From NCBI GenBank assembly GCA_014799325.1, contig JAAVIE010000136.1, positions 1 to 38,346 of the forward strand: a stretch of 38,346 nt of DNA. The letters run 5' to 3'. Positions 7,439 through 16,023 of this stretch are shown here, in pieces (the first letter of the stretch is position 1; every line of letters starts with the position of its first letter). The notes below the pieces were generated by a model that worked only from the letters and a program-made list of their open reading frames with translations, searched no databases and was not told where the DNA came from. This DNA is from Oscillospiraceae bacterium (GTDB taxonomy: Bacteria > Bacillota > Clostridia > Oscillospirales > Ruminococcaceae). The translations under genes and the position numbers were made by a program.

Positions 7439-7501
7439 TTTTTTGGGAACAGACTTGAAAGTAATAATTTACAGAACTTGACAGGAATGACGGAGGAACT
7501 T

Positions 7502-8236
7502 ATGGGAAAAACCGCAGTTATTACAGGCTCATCAAGAGGCATTGGCAAGGCTTGCGCTCTGAAGCTGGCTGAAAAGGGCTTTGACATTGTTGTGAACTAT
7601 AACAGCAATGAGGAGGCTGCCAACAAGACTGTCAGCGAAATAACCGCTCTGGGCAGAAAAGCTGTTGCGGTGAAGGCGGACACCTCGGATATAAAGCAGG
7701 TGCAGGATATGTTCAGGACTGCTTTTAAGGAGTTTGGCGGCATTGATGTGCTTGTCAACAACGCGGGGGTCGTTAAAGACGCTTATTTGCTTATGCTGAA
7801 CGGTGATTCTCTCCAAAAAAGCTTGGATATAAATATTAAGGGGTACTTTAACTGTGCGCAGCAGGCGGCTCTTAAGATGATGAAGAATCGAAAAGGAAGC
7901 ATCATCAATATTTCCTCTGTCAGCGGAAACCATGCTTTGGTGGGTCAGAGCGTTTACAGCGCTACCAAGGGGGCGGTCAATTCTATGACTATGGTTTTGG
8001 CTAAGGAATTGGCGCCTTATGGGATACAGGTAAATGCTGTTGCGCCGGGATTTGTGGAGACGGAGATGATTGATGCTGTTCCCGAGGAAAAGCTTAAGGA
8101 GTATCTTGATGTTATTCCAATGAAGCGGTTTGCAAAGGCGGAGGAAGTGGCAGAAGCGGTCTCGCTGTTTGCGGACGGAAGCTTGTCTTATGTTACGGGG
8201 CAGGTCATTGTTATGGACGGAGGTTTGTCGTTATAA
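7502..8236 (+). CDS. 3-oxoacyl-ACP reductase, FabG type
   Basis: This 244-aa short-chain dehydrogenase should reduce beta-ketoacyl-ACP to beta-hydroxyacyl-ACP with NAD(P)H. It shows the nucleotide-binding TGSSRGIG (8-15), NNAG (86-89), the catalytic Ser139-Tyr152-Lys156 (INISS, then YSATK) and the C-terminal VTGQVIVMDGG typical of FabG. ATG 7502 is preferred over an upstream ATG because GGAGG at 7492-7496 precedes it by 5 nt and the Rossmann fold follows at once. Its stop codon overlaps the start of the dehydratase gene (TAATG), implying translational coupling of the two steps. Confidence 0.92.
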   Translation: MGKTAVITGSSRGIGKACALKLAEKGFDIVVNYNSNEEAANKTVSEITALGRKAVAVKADTSDIKQVQDMFRTAFKEFGGIDVLVNNAGVVKDAYLLMLNGDSLQKSLDINIKGYFNCAQQAALKMMKNRKGSIINISSVSGNHALVGQSVYSATKGAVNSMTMVLAKELAPYGIQVNAVAPGFVETEMIDAVPEEKLKEYLDVIPMKRFAKAEEVAEAVSLFADGSLSYVTGQVIVMDGGLSL

Positions 8237-8691
8237 TGGCTGTGATGAATTTAATTGAGATAAATAAAAGGATCAAGCAGAGACCGCCTTTTCAGATGAT
8301 AGAAAAGGTTCTGGAGCTGGAACCCGATCAAAGGGCGGTGGGTATCAAAAACGTTTCGGTGAATGAGCCTTATTTTGTTGGGCATTTCCCCGATTTCCCC
8401 ATTATGCCCGGGGTGCTGGTTACGGAAGCTTGCGCGCAGCTTTGTTCGTTGGTTATTGACCCCGAGAAGAGCAACGATCCCAATGTGATATTTGTGCTTT
8501 TGAAGATCAAGGATTTTAAGTTTGTTAAGCCTGTGGTGCCGGGAGATACTCTTGTTATCGAGGTCAACAAGACACTGGACAGCTCGGGGCTGTATGAGTT
8601 TTCGGCTGTGGTTAAGGTCGAAGATACGATTAAGGCAAAGGGTACGCTTATGTTTACCGCAGTGGATAAGGGCAATATTTACGGAGAATAG
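8236..8691 (+). CDS. 3-hydroxyacyl-ACP dehydratase, FabZ-like
   Basis: This 151-aa hot-dog-fold protein should dehydrate beta-hydroxyacyl-ACP to the trans-2-enoyl form. The catalytic His50 sits in VGHFPDFPIMPGVL and the catalytic Glu64 in LVTEACAQ. The usual N-terminal LPHRYPF motif is altered to KQRPPF. It overlaps the reductase gene by one base. With ketosynthase, reductase and dehydratase but no enoyl reductase in the set, the system as visible would yield unsaturated (polyene-like) chains unless a housekeeping enoyl reductase acts on them. Confidence 0.9.
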   Translation: MAVMNLIEINKRIKQRPPFQMIEKVLELEPDQRAVGIKNVSVNEPYFVGHFPDFPIMPGVLVTEACAQLCSLVIDPEKSNDPNVIFVLLKIKDFKFVKPVVPGDTLVIEVNKTLDSSGLYEFSAVVKVEDTIKAKGTLMFTAVDKGNIYGE

Positions 8692-8698
8692 TTTTATT

Positions 8699-9451
8699 AT
8701 GGAAAAAATAATTGCCGAAAAGCTTGAGGAAATCGAGAAAGGTGAAAATGTTAAGATAATACATTGTATTGAGTCGGGCAGCAGGGCTTGGGGTTTTGCT
8801 TCTCCCGACAGCGATTATGATGTTAGGTTTATTTATGTGCGTCCGCTTGAATATTATTTGAGGCTTGACAAGACCTCCGATGTTATCGAGTGGCAGCTTG
8901 ACGACGTTTTGGATATAAATGGCTGGGATATAAAGAAAGCGCTTATGCTTTTGCACAAGTCCAATCCCACTTTGTTTGAGTGGAACGGATCGCCTATTGT
9001 GTACCGCACTACCGAGCAATGGAAAAGGGTTTCGGATATCATCAACGGCTTTTTTATAAGGAAGTCGGGGGTGTATCATTATTTGAGTACCGCTAAGAGC
9101 AATTATCGGGAGTATTTGAAGGGCGAACAGGTAAGGCTTAAAAAATATTTTTATGTGATAAGGCCAATATTGGCTTGCAAGTGGATACTGAATGAGCAGA
9201 CACCGCCGCCTATGCTGTTTACTGAGTTGGCGGAAAAGTATCTTGATGATGAGATCAAGCCCGAAATCGACAAGCTGCTTGAAGTAAAAATGAAGTCCCC
9301 CGAAATTACTATGGGGAAAAGAATAGATGCTTTGAACAGGTATATTGACAGGAATCTTGAGGAGTTGGCAGAAACTGTCAAGGCAATGCCCGAGGAAGAG
9401 GGCGGAGATTGGGAAGAGCTGAACGGGTTGTTTTTGTCGATGATAAAATAG
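8699..9451 (+). CDS. RlaP-like nucleotidyltransferase
   Basis: This 250-aa protein of the DNA polymerase beta superfamily carries the nucleotidyltransferase signature GSRAWGFASPDSDYDVRF (27-44), with Asp39 and Asp41 as likely metal ligands. The length and downstream sequence (helical C-terminal half, YFYVIRPILACKW) fit the predicted nucleotidyltransferase family that includes RlaP, which has been linked to RNA repair. The substrate is unknown. The start is ATG 8699, with GGAGA inside the end of the dehydratase gene about 12 nt upstream. It is only 7 nt from the dehydratase stop, so it is probably co-transcribed, although no obvious functional link exists. Confidence 0.82.
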   Translation: MEKIIAEKLEEIEKGENVKIIHCIESGSRAWGFASPDSDYDVRFIYVRPLEYYLRLDKTSDVIEWQLDDVLDINGWDIKKALMLLHKSNPTLFEWNGSPIVYRTTEQWKRVSDIINGFFIRKSGVYHYLSTAKSNYREYLKGEQVRLKKYFYVIRPILACKWILNEQTPPPMLFTELAEKYLDDEIKPEIDKLLEVKMKSPEITMGKRIDALNRYIDRNLEELAETVKAMPEEEGGDWEELNGLFLSMIK

Positions 9452-9503
9452 TCGGCAGTATAGCTGACAGCGGGGCTAACAGGATAGCCGATATATAGAA
9501 AGT

Positions 9504-10085
9504 ATGAGAAAATTTTTAGTAATGATAATACAGTTTGCTCCCTTTATGCTGCTTGCAGGGGTGATCTACGGAGCTGCAAGGCTTCTGTATCTTCACATCT
9601 CGGGGAAAAAGGGAATGGGTGCAGGAGCAGAGCTTTTGCGCCTTTGTTTTATTTGTTATATTTTTGCGCTGGTGGCTTTGGTGTGGGTGCCGGAGGATTT
9701 TTGGGATCTGGTGTGGAGCTTTATTGAGAGCGGGGAAATGCCCCAAACGGGATTTAGATTTTTCAGCGGAAATTATACAAGCAGGAATCTGATACTACAG
9801 TGCTTGAAGGGCGATTTTGCAGGAGTATGGCGGGAGAAATATCCTATCGCTGCTAACGTCCTGATGTTTGTGCCTTTGGGGTTTTTGCTGCCGTTGGTAT
9901 TTGAGAAGGTGAAGCCCTTGGGGGCGGTTTTTGTTTGCCTTGGGGCTACTTGTTTAATAGAGATCGTTCAGCCTGTAGTGGGCAGGACGGGGGATCTTGA
10001 TGATGTTATTGCTAATTTTCTTGGAGGTGTTCTGGGGGCTGTTATGGCAGCTGTTGTCAGTCGGGTCTTGAAAAGGCGGCGGTGA
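9504..10085 (+). CDS. VanZ family membrane protein
   Basis: This 193-aa integral membrane protein has about four hydrophobic segments (roughly residues 7-27, 45-65, 116-135 and 137-185). The VanZ pattern is present: NVLMFVPLGFLLP, then CLIEIVQPVVGRTGDLDDVI, then NFLGGVLGAVM. VanZ proteins affect low-level teicoplanin resistance in enterococci; the biochemical role of the wider family is unclear. The gene lies 52 nt after the nucleotidyltransferase gene; that gap holds a weak stem (GCTA/TAGC). It overlaps the longest upstream extension of the methyltransferase frame. Confidence 0.85.
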   Translation: MRKFLVMIIQFAPFMLLAGVIYGAARLLYLHISGKKGMGAGAELLRLCFICYIFALVALVWVPEDFWDLVWSFIESGEMPQTGFRFFSGNYTSRNLILQCLKGDFAGVWREKYPIAANVLMFVPLGFLLPLVFEKVKPLGAVFVCLGATCLIEIVQPVVGRTGDLDDVIANFLGGVLGAVMAAVVSRVLKRRR

Positions 10086-10153
10086 ATTTTCACGTTTCTT
10101 TTTTACGCAGCGGGTTTTTATTGCCGATAGGAAATTTACAGGAGGACATCATT

Positions 10154-10951
10154 ATGACAGTTAAAGGCTTGGAGGGAACATTTGATACTGTGGCTTCTGC
10201 CTATGAAAAGCTCCGTCCCGGTTATCCCGATGAGCTTTATAAAATGATATTTGATCATGCTGCTCTTGACCGGTCTTGCCGCGCGGTCGAGGTAGGGATC
10301 GGCGGCGGACAGGCAACTTTGCCGTTTTTGAAAACGGAATGCGAGCTTACCGCCGTTGAATACGGTGAGACGTTTTCTGCATTGTGCAAGGAAAAGTTTA
10401 AGGAATTTTCTAATTTCTCTGTCATAACGGGGAAGTTTGAAGATGTGGATCTTCCGAATGATGCGTATGATCTGGTCTATTCTGCGTCGGCGTTCCATTG
10501 GGTGCCCGAGGAGGTCGGGTATAAAAAGGTATTTGCTATGCTGAAGGAGGGCGGCGTGTTTGCGCGGTTTGCCAACCACCCTTTTCGCGCTAAAGATAAT
10601 TTGCCTCTTTCAAAGGAAATTGATCGGATCTATGGCGAGTATTATTACAGTTACTATAAAAGTAAGAAGCAGGAAGTGCCTGTGGAGTATACCGAGGAGC
10701 AAGCCGGGGAAAGGGCAGAAATTGCGGAGAAGTACGGTTTTACGGATATAAAATACGCTTTGTTTCACAGGACGCGGACTTTTTCGGCTGATGAGTATTG
10801 CGCACTGCTTGGGACGTATTCCGATCATATTGCCATAGAGGAGAGTGTAAGGGATGAGTTTTTCTCGAAGATAGGGGAGGCGATCGATAGCTGCGGCGGT
10901 TCAATCACGTTGTTTGATACTGTTGATCTGCAGTTGGGGAGGAAGGTGTGA
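10154..10951 (+). CDS. Class I SAM-dependent methyltransferase
   Basis: This 265-aa protein has the Rossmann-like methyltransferase core. Motif I is VEVGIGGGQATLPFL (45-59), followed by an acidic residue at the end of strand 2 (TAVEYG), an ITGKFEDVDLP segment for adenine contact, and YDLVYSASAFHWV, the motif II/post-motif typical of the Methyltransf_11/25 group. The substrate is not apparent. I chose ATG 10154 because AGGAGG lies 8 nt upstream; an earlier in-frame start would overlap the VanZ gene. It is the last gene before the flagellar region and is followed by a partial repeat copy. Confidence 0.88.
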   Translation: MTVKGLEGTFDTVASAYEKLRPGYPDELYKMIFDHAALDRSCRAVEVGIGGGQATLPFLKTECELTAVEYGETFSALCKEKFKEFSNFSVITGKFEDVDLPNDAYDLVYSASAFHWVPEEVGYKKVFAMLKEGGVFARFANHPFRAKDNLPLSKEIDRIYGEYYYSYYKSKKQEVPVEYTEEQAGERAEIAEKYGFTDIKYALFHRTRTFSADEYCALLGTYSDHIAIEESVRDEFFSKIGEAIDSCGGSITLFDTVDLQLGRKV

Positions 10952-10961
10952 AGCAGGCTGC

Positions 10962-11003
10962 AGATTAGCACAACTGCACTGACAGCACGAATTTCAAATT
11001 TGA
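10962..11003 (-). repeat. Partial dispersed element, copy F
   Basis: Only one end of the family is present: GCACAACTGCACTGACAGC, then ACGAATTTCAAATTTGA, which includes the small palindrome TCAAATTTGA. No hairpin array or opposite end follows. It sits just upstream of the flagellar promoter and may be a decayed copy. Confidence 0.65.
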
Positions 11004-11051
11004 TTTCACACAATTTTCACATATTTTTCATATTTTTTTCATAAAAAAGCT

Positions 11052-11078
11052 TAAGTTATTTACTCGACCTGCCGATAA
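11052..11078 (+). promoter_or_regulatory. Sigma-28 (FliA/SigD) promoter upstream of flgM
   Basis: TAAG (11052-11055) and GCCGATAA (11071-11078) are separated by exactly 15 bp, matching the flagellar sigma consensus TAAA-N15-GCCGATAA at 11 of 12 positions. It lies about 140 bp before flgM. Sigma-28 would thus drive its own anti-sigma factor and the late operon behind it. Confidence 0.85.
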
Positions 11079-11217
11079 TACTTATAAGAAAATCTAACGG
11101 GATAGGTATCTCTAAAAACAGTTGAACATGATCCCGCGGTTTTCGGTTCGATCAACGGTTATTATTTAACAAACCTTTTGACCGCCTGCGCGGTCAGAGA
11201 AAGAAAGGGTTGATATT

Positions 11218-11505
11218 ATGGAGATAAAGAATTTAAGAGCTAACGCGATCCGTTCCTATGAAAAGCTGGCTAATACTGTTCCAGCTAAAAAAGACACGGA
11301 AAAAACCGCCGTTAAGGCCAACACCGACAAGGTGGACTTCGACTTTTCAAGCGCTTTGGCTGCGGCAAAGGCTAACGTTGCTTCCGCTGCAGACGCTGAG
11401 GCTAACACCGCGCGCATCAATGAGCTGCAGGCTCAGTATGCGGGCGATAACTGTCCTATTCCCTCGGAAAGCATTGCCACTGCTATTTTGAGCATGGGAA
11501 TGTAA
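11218..11505 (+). CDS. flgM: Anti-sigma-28 factor FlgM
   Basis: This 95-aa protein binds and holds the flagellar sigma factor until the hook is complete, then is exported. The C-terminal half shows the FlgM pattern: KVDFDFSSALAAAKANV, then RINELQAQYA, then IPSESIATAIL, the helices that contact sigma-28. The N-terminal half is charged and probably disordered. It is the first gene after the sigma-28 promoter, giving negative autoregulation, and is followed 41 nt later by flgN. The start is ATG 11218 with an AAAGGG ribosome-binding site. Confidence 0.9.
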   Translation: MEIKNLRANAIRSYEKLANTVPAKKDTEKTAVKANTDKVDFDFSSALAAAKANVASAADAEANTARINELQAQYAGDNCPIPSESIATAILSMGM

Positions 11506-11546
11506 TTGGCTGTCATAATTGACCGCAAATAATCGGAGGATAGGGA

Positions 11547-12047
11547 ATGGCTGAAATAATTTCTGATAAAGTTTCTGATCGTATTGCCGATATAGTGATA
11601 AATTTCCTTGACGGCTACAACTGTCACTTTGAGGCTCTTGTGGATTTTTTGACGGAAAAGCAGAACCGTATTCTGGTTGACGACTTAAAATGGCTGGAGG
11701 AGGCTTTGGTTGACGAGCAAAGCTTTATCATGAAGGGAAATTCTCTGGAAGAAAAGCGCTTGGAGCTTTTTTCACAGACAGGGCTCAAGGACAAAAAACT
11801 GTCGGATCTGCCCGATTGCTTTCCTCCCCAATATGCGGGAGTGCTTAAGCTCCAGAGCGATCGGCTGACTAAGTCTATCGAGACTATTAGGCGGCTCAAC
11901 GCGGTTTCCAAGGATCTTGTGGAGAGAAAGCTGAAGGTACAGGCTAAACTACTGGGAGTAAGCGAGTTTACCGGTATCGGCGCGTACTCGGGAGACGCTA
12001 AGATCGTCAAGGGCAGCGGCAGCGGAGATTTTCTCGGCAGTGTTTAA
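11547..12047 (+). CDS. flgN: FlgN-like flagellar export chaperone
   Basis: This 166-aa, largely helical protein lies directly between flgM and flgK, the usual place of FlgN, the chaperone that delivers FlgK and FlgL to the export gate. Heptad-like stretches run through residues 20-75 and 90-130. The C-terminal part is Gly/Ser-rich (GSGSGDFLGS) and probably flexible. Sequence identity across FlgN proteins is low, so the call rests on position, length and helical character. It has a CGGAGG ribosome-binding site. Confidence 0.78.
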   Translation: MAEIISDKVSDRIADIVINFLDGYNCHFEALVDFLTEKQNRILVDDLKWLEEALVDEQSFIMKGNSLEEKRLELFSQTGLKDKKLSDLPDCFPPQYAGVLKLQSDRLTKSIETIRRLNAVSKDLVERKLKVQAKLLGVSEFTGIGAYSGDAKIVKGSGSGDFLGSV

Positions 12048-12149
12048 GAAGTTTTTTCGCGCAGGATCTTCTGCGGAGAAATTCAGCGGTTTTTTAAAAA
12101 ATAATTAAAACGTAAGTTCTGATCATTATCAGAATATTCAGGAGGATAT

Positions 12150-13850
12150 ATGCGTTCAACATTTTTAGGTTTCGAGGTTTCCAAGCGCACCATTCAAATG
12201 GCACAGAAAAATCTTGATATAACCAACAATAACCTTGCCAATATGAATATCAGCGGCTACACAAGACAACGTGTGGATATGAACTCGCTGTATGTGCCGG
12301 TGAGCGGAAAATATTCCTCCCCCATAGCTCAGCTCTCCCTTTGCGGACAGGGCGCTAACGCTTTCGGCGTTAGCCAGCTGAGAGATTCATACATAGATAA
12401 GAGATACAGAGAGTTTACCGCTTATGTTGCTCAGGCCGATGTAAGACACTCCATTCTGTCGGAAACAGAGAAGGTTCTTACCAATGTAAGCAATAAAGGC
12501 TTAGTTTCCAACTTGGACGATTTCAGAGCGGCTCTTGCAAAGTATGCTGAGGATTCCGCTTATAATAAGGAATTGGCAAGCGTTGTAAGAAACGAAGCAT
12601 ATTCTATCTGTCAGACACTTAATGCGTATGCAAACGATCTGGAAAATCTCAGACAGGAAAATGTTGTCGAGCTGAAAAACTCCATTTCCGAGGTCAACAA
12701 CCTGATAGACAAGATCGTTGACCTGAACAAGGCTATCGTGGGCGAATACAATATTACTGCTGCCGATAAGATCTACAAAGGGGAAACGGTTATCGGCTCT
12801 TACGGACCCAACGAGCTTATTGACGAGCGCAACCGCCTTATCGACGAGCTGTCCTGCTATGCCAACATAAAGGCTTATGACAATGACGACGGTTCGGTAA
12901 GGATCGTTATGGGCTACGGCGACGACCTGAGCCAGCAAGGCGTTGAGATAGTCAACGGCAAGTCCTATGAACACCTTGTTTTCAAGAACTACAAGAGCAG
13001 CGCCGTTCAGCAGACCTTTGACGACTATGACGCGGCTATGATCGTGTTCACCAACGGTGTTGACGCCAATGCCATGATAAAGACAGGAGATCTGAGAGCG
13101 AGACTTGATATGATCAACGGAAACGGCAGCTACGCTTCCTCGCATCAGAATACAGAGTACGGCATCAGATATTATCAGTCCGCTATTGACGAGTTTGCAA
13201 GAGAGTTTGCGGATCTGATGAACGATCTCAACAGCATGAATGAGGCTTACGGCGGCGACAGCAGAGCAATGTTTGCAAGCAAAGCGGATTATGACGAACA
13301 CGGCAACCGCTTGTTGGCTTATGACGAAAACGGAAATGTGATCCTTGACGACGACGGCAATCCCAAGCTGGCAAACAGAGAAATTATAAATGCCCGCAAT
13401 ATAGCCATTTCACAGGAGTGGCTCAATGACGCAAATATGATCGGTCAGGTTTACAAGCCCAGCGAGACGGATCCCGACGATCCCACAAAGGGCGAGTGGA
13501 CTTTGAGCTTGGACGGCAACAACGTCAACGTTATCTATCTCGGTCTTGACAAGGAGATCACGGTAGGCAGAACGGGAGAGTTCAAGGGCTCCATTTACGA
13601 CTATGTTCTGTTCCTCAACAACCGTTTGGCTGAGAACATCAACTACTGCCAGGAGCAGTACGATCTGAACTCACAGAACGTAAACTCTATAATGGACGCG
13701 AGAGATTCCATTTCGGGCGTTTCTGATACAGAAGAAGGAACCAATATGCTGAACTATCAGAAGTGGTTCAATGCAAGCTCCCGTATGCTTACCACCATTG
13801 ACGAGATGCTGGATAGGCTCATCACCAACACAGGCATTGTTGGAAGATAA
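12150..13850 (+). CDS. flgK: Flagellar hook-associated protein 1, FlgK
   Basis: FlgK forms the first junction ring between hook and filament. The 566-aa protein begins with the conserved rod/hook-family helix (FEVSKRTIQMAQKNLDITNNNLAN, then SGYTRQRVDM) and ends with the matching C-terminal helix (NMLNYQKWFNASSRMLTTIDEMLDRLI), which together form the coiled D0 domain. The middle (about 240-460) is variable and includes a DENGN...DDDGNPK segment resembling calcium-binding or RTX-like loops. It has a strong AGGAGG ribosome-binding site. flgL follows 70 nt later in the same direction. Confidence 0.93.
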   Translation: MRSTFLGFEVSKRTIQMAQKNLDITNNNLANMNISGYTRQRVDMNSLYVPVSGKYSSPIAQLSLCGQGANAFGVSQLRDSYIDKRYREFTAYVAQADVRHSILSETEKVLTNVSNKGLVSNLDDFRAALAKYAEDSAYNKELASVVRNEAYSICQTLNAYANDLENLRQENVVELKNSISEVNNLIDKIVDLNKAIVGEYNITAADKIYKGETVIGSYGPNELIDERNRLIDELSCYANIKAYDNDDGSVRIVMGYGDDLSQQGVEIVNGKSYEHLVFKNYKSSAVQQTFDDYDAAMIVFTNGVDANAMIKTGDLRARLDMINGNGSYASSHQNTEYGIRYYQSAIDEFAREFADLMNDLNSMNEAYGGDSRAMFASKADYDEHGNRLLAYDENGNVILDDDGNPKLANREIINARNIAISQEWLNDANMIGQVYKPSETDPDDPTKGEWTLSLDGNNVNVIYLGLDKEITVGRTGEFKGSIYDYVLFLNNRLAENINYCQEQYDLNSQNVNSIMDARDSISGVSDTEEGTNMLNYQKWFNASSRMLTTIDEMLDRLITNTGIVGR

Positions 13851-13920
13851 TTTTGCAGAATATTCCGTATAGCTTTTATAGTTATAATGGTATACATAAG
13901 AAGAGAAAGGTTAAAATATT

Positions 13921-15198
13921 ATGAGAGTATCTAATCAGGCCGTTTCACGCAACTATCTCCGCCGTCTGGAGACAAACTATTCCAACAAGTTCAACTCCGA
14001 GAGAAAGATAGCAGGCTTCCGTCAGTACGACGAGGCAAGCGAAATGCCCGCACAGGCAGCTACCGCTATGAGAGTCAGGAAGGCAATAGCTAACCTCAAC
14101 ACATATCAGGAAAACCTGAAAACCGCCGATAATATTTATTCCAACGCGGAAAGCTCGGTAACTGCTATTTCCGAGATCATTCAGCTGACCTATGAGAAGT
14201 GTATCGAGGCTGCCAACGGCACAAGCTCCGATGTTCACACCCACTCTCCCGACCAGATGGAGATGATCGCAGTAAACGTTGAAGCATATGCGGACGAAAT
14301 TGCACGTCTTATGAACCTCAGCGTTGCGGACAGAAAAATTTTTGGCGGCGTAAACAATGACGAAAAGGCTTTTTCTATCGAAAATGGCAGAGTTATTTAT
14401 AACGGTGTTGATGTAGATACCTATAATGATCCTACTATGTTCCCCAACAGCGTGGTTTCCTACTGCGATATCGGACTTGGTATGACCTTGGATCAGAACG
14501 GAAGAGTTGATGAGCAGTCGGCGCTGCCTATTACTTTTAACGGTGTTGAGGTCATTGGCTGCGGAAAGGCTGCAAGCACTGCATATATCGACCTTGCTTC
14601 TGCTGATCCTGGCGCTCTGTTCAGCTTTGAGCTTACTATTGGTGATGAAAAGCATGTCATTTCCTTTAACGGTGGTGTTGACTCGGAGGATACACGCGAC
14701 AATATCAATGCAGAGCTTGATAAAATATTTAATGGTAAGGTTTCTGTTTATGAAAATGGAATGATATTCAACCAGCTCAATGACAAGCCTGTTACTGTAA
14801 GATCCATTAACGAGGGCGGCAATGTGCTTTCAGTTGAAAATCAAAGCAATGAATACTCCAACAACATCATTCAGAGCATTCTTGATGCAGCGCAGATGAT
14901 AAGAGAGGGTAACGGTAAGGAGATCGCAAAGTATGCGGATCACATCTACTCTCTCCAGACCACCGTTTCACTTGCTCTTGCAAAAATAGGTACTCAGACC
15001 AAGTTTATTGAATTCAACCAGACCAGAATAACCAACAACCTTGAGAATATGGGTCAGCGCCAGAACGATCTTGAAGCATTGGTTGACACCAGCCTTGCCG
15101 CTGAGATCACCAACAGAGATATGCTGGATTCTCTCTATACAGCAACTCTGCAGATGAGTGCTTCGGTCATTCCTCAGTCTATCTTCAACTTTATCTGA
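13921..15198 (+). CDS. flgL: Flagellar hook-associated protein 3, FlgL
   Basis: FlgL is the second junction protein and resembles flagellin at both ends. The N-terminal RVSNQAVSRNYLRRLETNY and the C-terminal helix (QTRITNNLENMGQRQNDLEALVDTSLAAEITNRDMLDSLYTATLQMSASVIPQSI) are typical. The 425-aa length exceeds the roughly 300 aa of many FlgL proteins because the central region (about 170-320) is expanded. It is followed by a hairpin at 15253-15281 and then the yviE-like gene, the order seen in Bacillus. Confidence 0.92.
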   Translation: MRVSNQAVSRNYLRRLETNYSNKFNSERKIAGFRQYDEASEMPAQAATAMRVRKAIANLNTYQENLKTADNIYSNAESSVTAISEIIQLTYEKCIEAANGTSSDVHTHSPDQMEMIAVNVEAYADEIARLMNLSVADRKIFGGVNNDEKAFSIENGRVIYNGVDVDTYNDPTMFPNSVVSYCDIGLGMTLDQNGRVDEQSALPITFNGVEVIGCGKAASTAYIDLASADPGALFSFELTIGDEKHVISFNGGVDSEDTRDNINAELDKIFNGKVSVYENGMIFNQLNDKPVTVRSINEGGNVLSVENQSNEYSNNIIQSILDAAQMIREGNGKEIAKYADHIYSLQTTVSLALAKIGTQTKFIEFNQTRITNNLENMGQRQNDLEALVDTSLAAEITNRDMLDSLYTATLQMSASVIPQSIFNFI

Positions 15199-15252
15199 TC
15201 TTTTATAATAAGACGAGTTGTAATCAGATTTTATTCGATTTTTATAATAATT

Positions 15253-15281
15253 AACAGGGCAATATTAAACTTTGCCCTGTT
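15253..15281 (+). terminator. Hairpin after flgL, possible weak terminator
   Basis: A perfect 10-bp stem (AACAGGGCAA with TTGCCCTGTT) lies between flgL and the next gene. Only a short, interrupted T stretch follows, so it may attenuate transcription or stabilise the upstream mRNA rather than terminate fully. Confidence 0.45.
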
Positions 15282-15310
15282 TGTGACGATATTATTAAGG
15301 AGGGGTTTTT

Positions 15311-15916
15311 ATGGTAAGTCATAATCTGCTGGATTACCACATTCAAAATACCGTAATGAATACCTCCATAAAGCACCCCCGCATGGTGAATCCCGGCACG
15401 GAGCAGACCTTTATCCGCCAGGACACACAGCCGGGCGGCCTGGAGGTTCATACCACAGACGGCATTATCGAGATAGATACCACCGCCGCAAGAGAGAGCA
15501 TGGGCTATGGTCAGCTCTCGGACGAACACATGGTAGAACGTCTTGCCGAAAAGGGAAAGCAGACCGTCAAGGATTTTATCAGGGAGACGGTGCAGCACGG
15601 CACGGCTATGGTAAGGGGCGAGGCTACAAGGTTAGAGCTGCAGAAAAACAGCTTTATTCAGAAAAAGATGCCCAAGCCTTCGGGAATGGCTTTTTATCCC
15701 TCACAGCCTGCGGAGCTGAACGCGAGACCGGGTACGACGGATATTTCCCACCACCCCACAGAGGTAAACATAGATTGGGCAAATACCGATATCGTTCCTT
15801 ATCAGTTGGACAGAGGCACCGTTAACTTTGATATAGTTCAAAGGGCTTATATAAGCTTTCAGTATATGGGCGAGCCTAACTTTTTCCCCGATCCTACTTT
15901 TCAGTCATGGGCATAA
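15311..15916 (+). CDS. YviE/DUF6470-like flagellar-region protein
   Basis: This 201-aa protein occupies the flgL-fliW gap, as YviE does in Bacillus subtilis. It shows the features I associate with DUF6470: an N-terminal part ending in IIEIDTTAARESMGYG, a middle helix with KQTVKDFIRETVQHGTAM, and a Pro-rich C-terminal part ending in beta-type segments. It has no signal peptide or membrane segment. Its biochemical function is unknown. It has a strong AAGGAGGGG ribosome-binding site and is likely co-expressed with fliW and csrA. Confidence 0.72.
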   Translation: MVSHNLLDYHIQNTVMNTSIKHPRMVNPGTEQTFIRQDTQPGGLEVHTTDGIIEIDTTAARESMGYGQLSDEHMVERLAEKGKQTVKDFIRETVQHGTAMVRGEATRLELQKNSFIQKKMPKPSGMAFYPSQPAELNARPGTTDISHHPTEVNIDWANTDIVPYQLDRGTVNFDIVQRAYISFQYMGEPNFFPDPTFQSWA

Positions 15917-16023
15917 CGGGATTTGGGACTTGAAAATCCCCGATACTGCAAACGGACTTTATAAAACTGAGATAACTTCTTAAGATAACATAAAATAAAT
16001 TACAAAAGAATGGAAAAGCTGCC

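Noticed and set aside
12501-13301. 266-codon minus-strand frame within flgK
   Set aside because: The sense gene is certain and the antisense translation (Val/Ile-rich, no motif) is a shadow.
13300-13400. RTX-like calcium-binding repeats in FlgK (DENGN, DDDGN)
   Set aside because: Only one or two degenerate units are present, so it is mentioned as a local resemblance rather than annotated as a domain.
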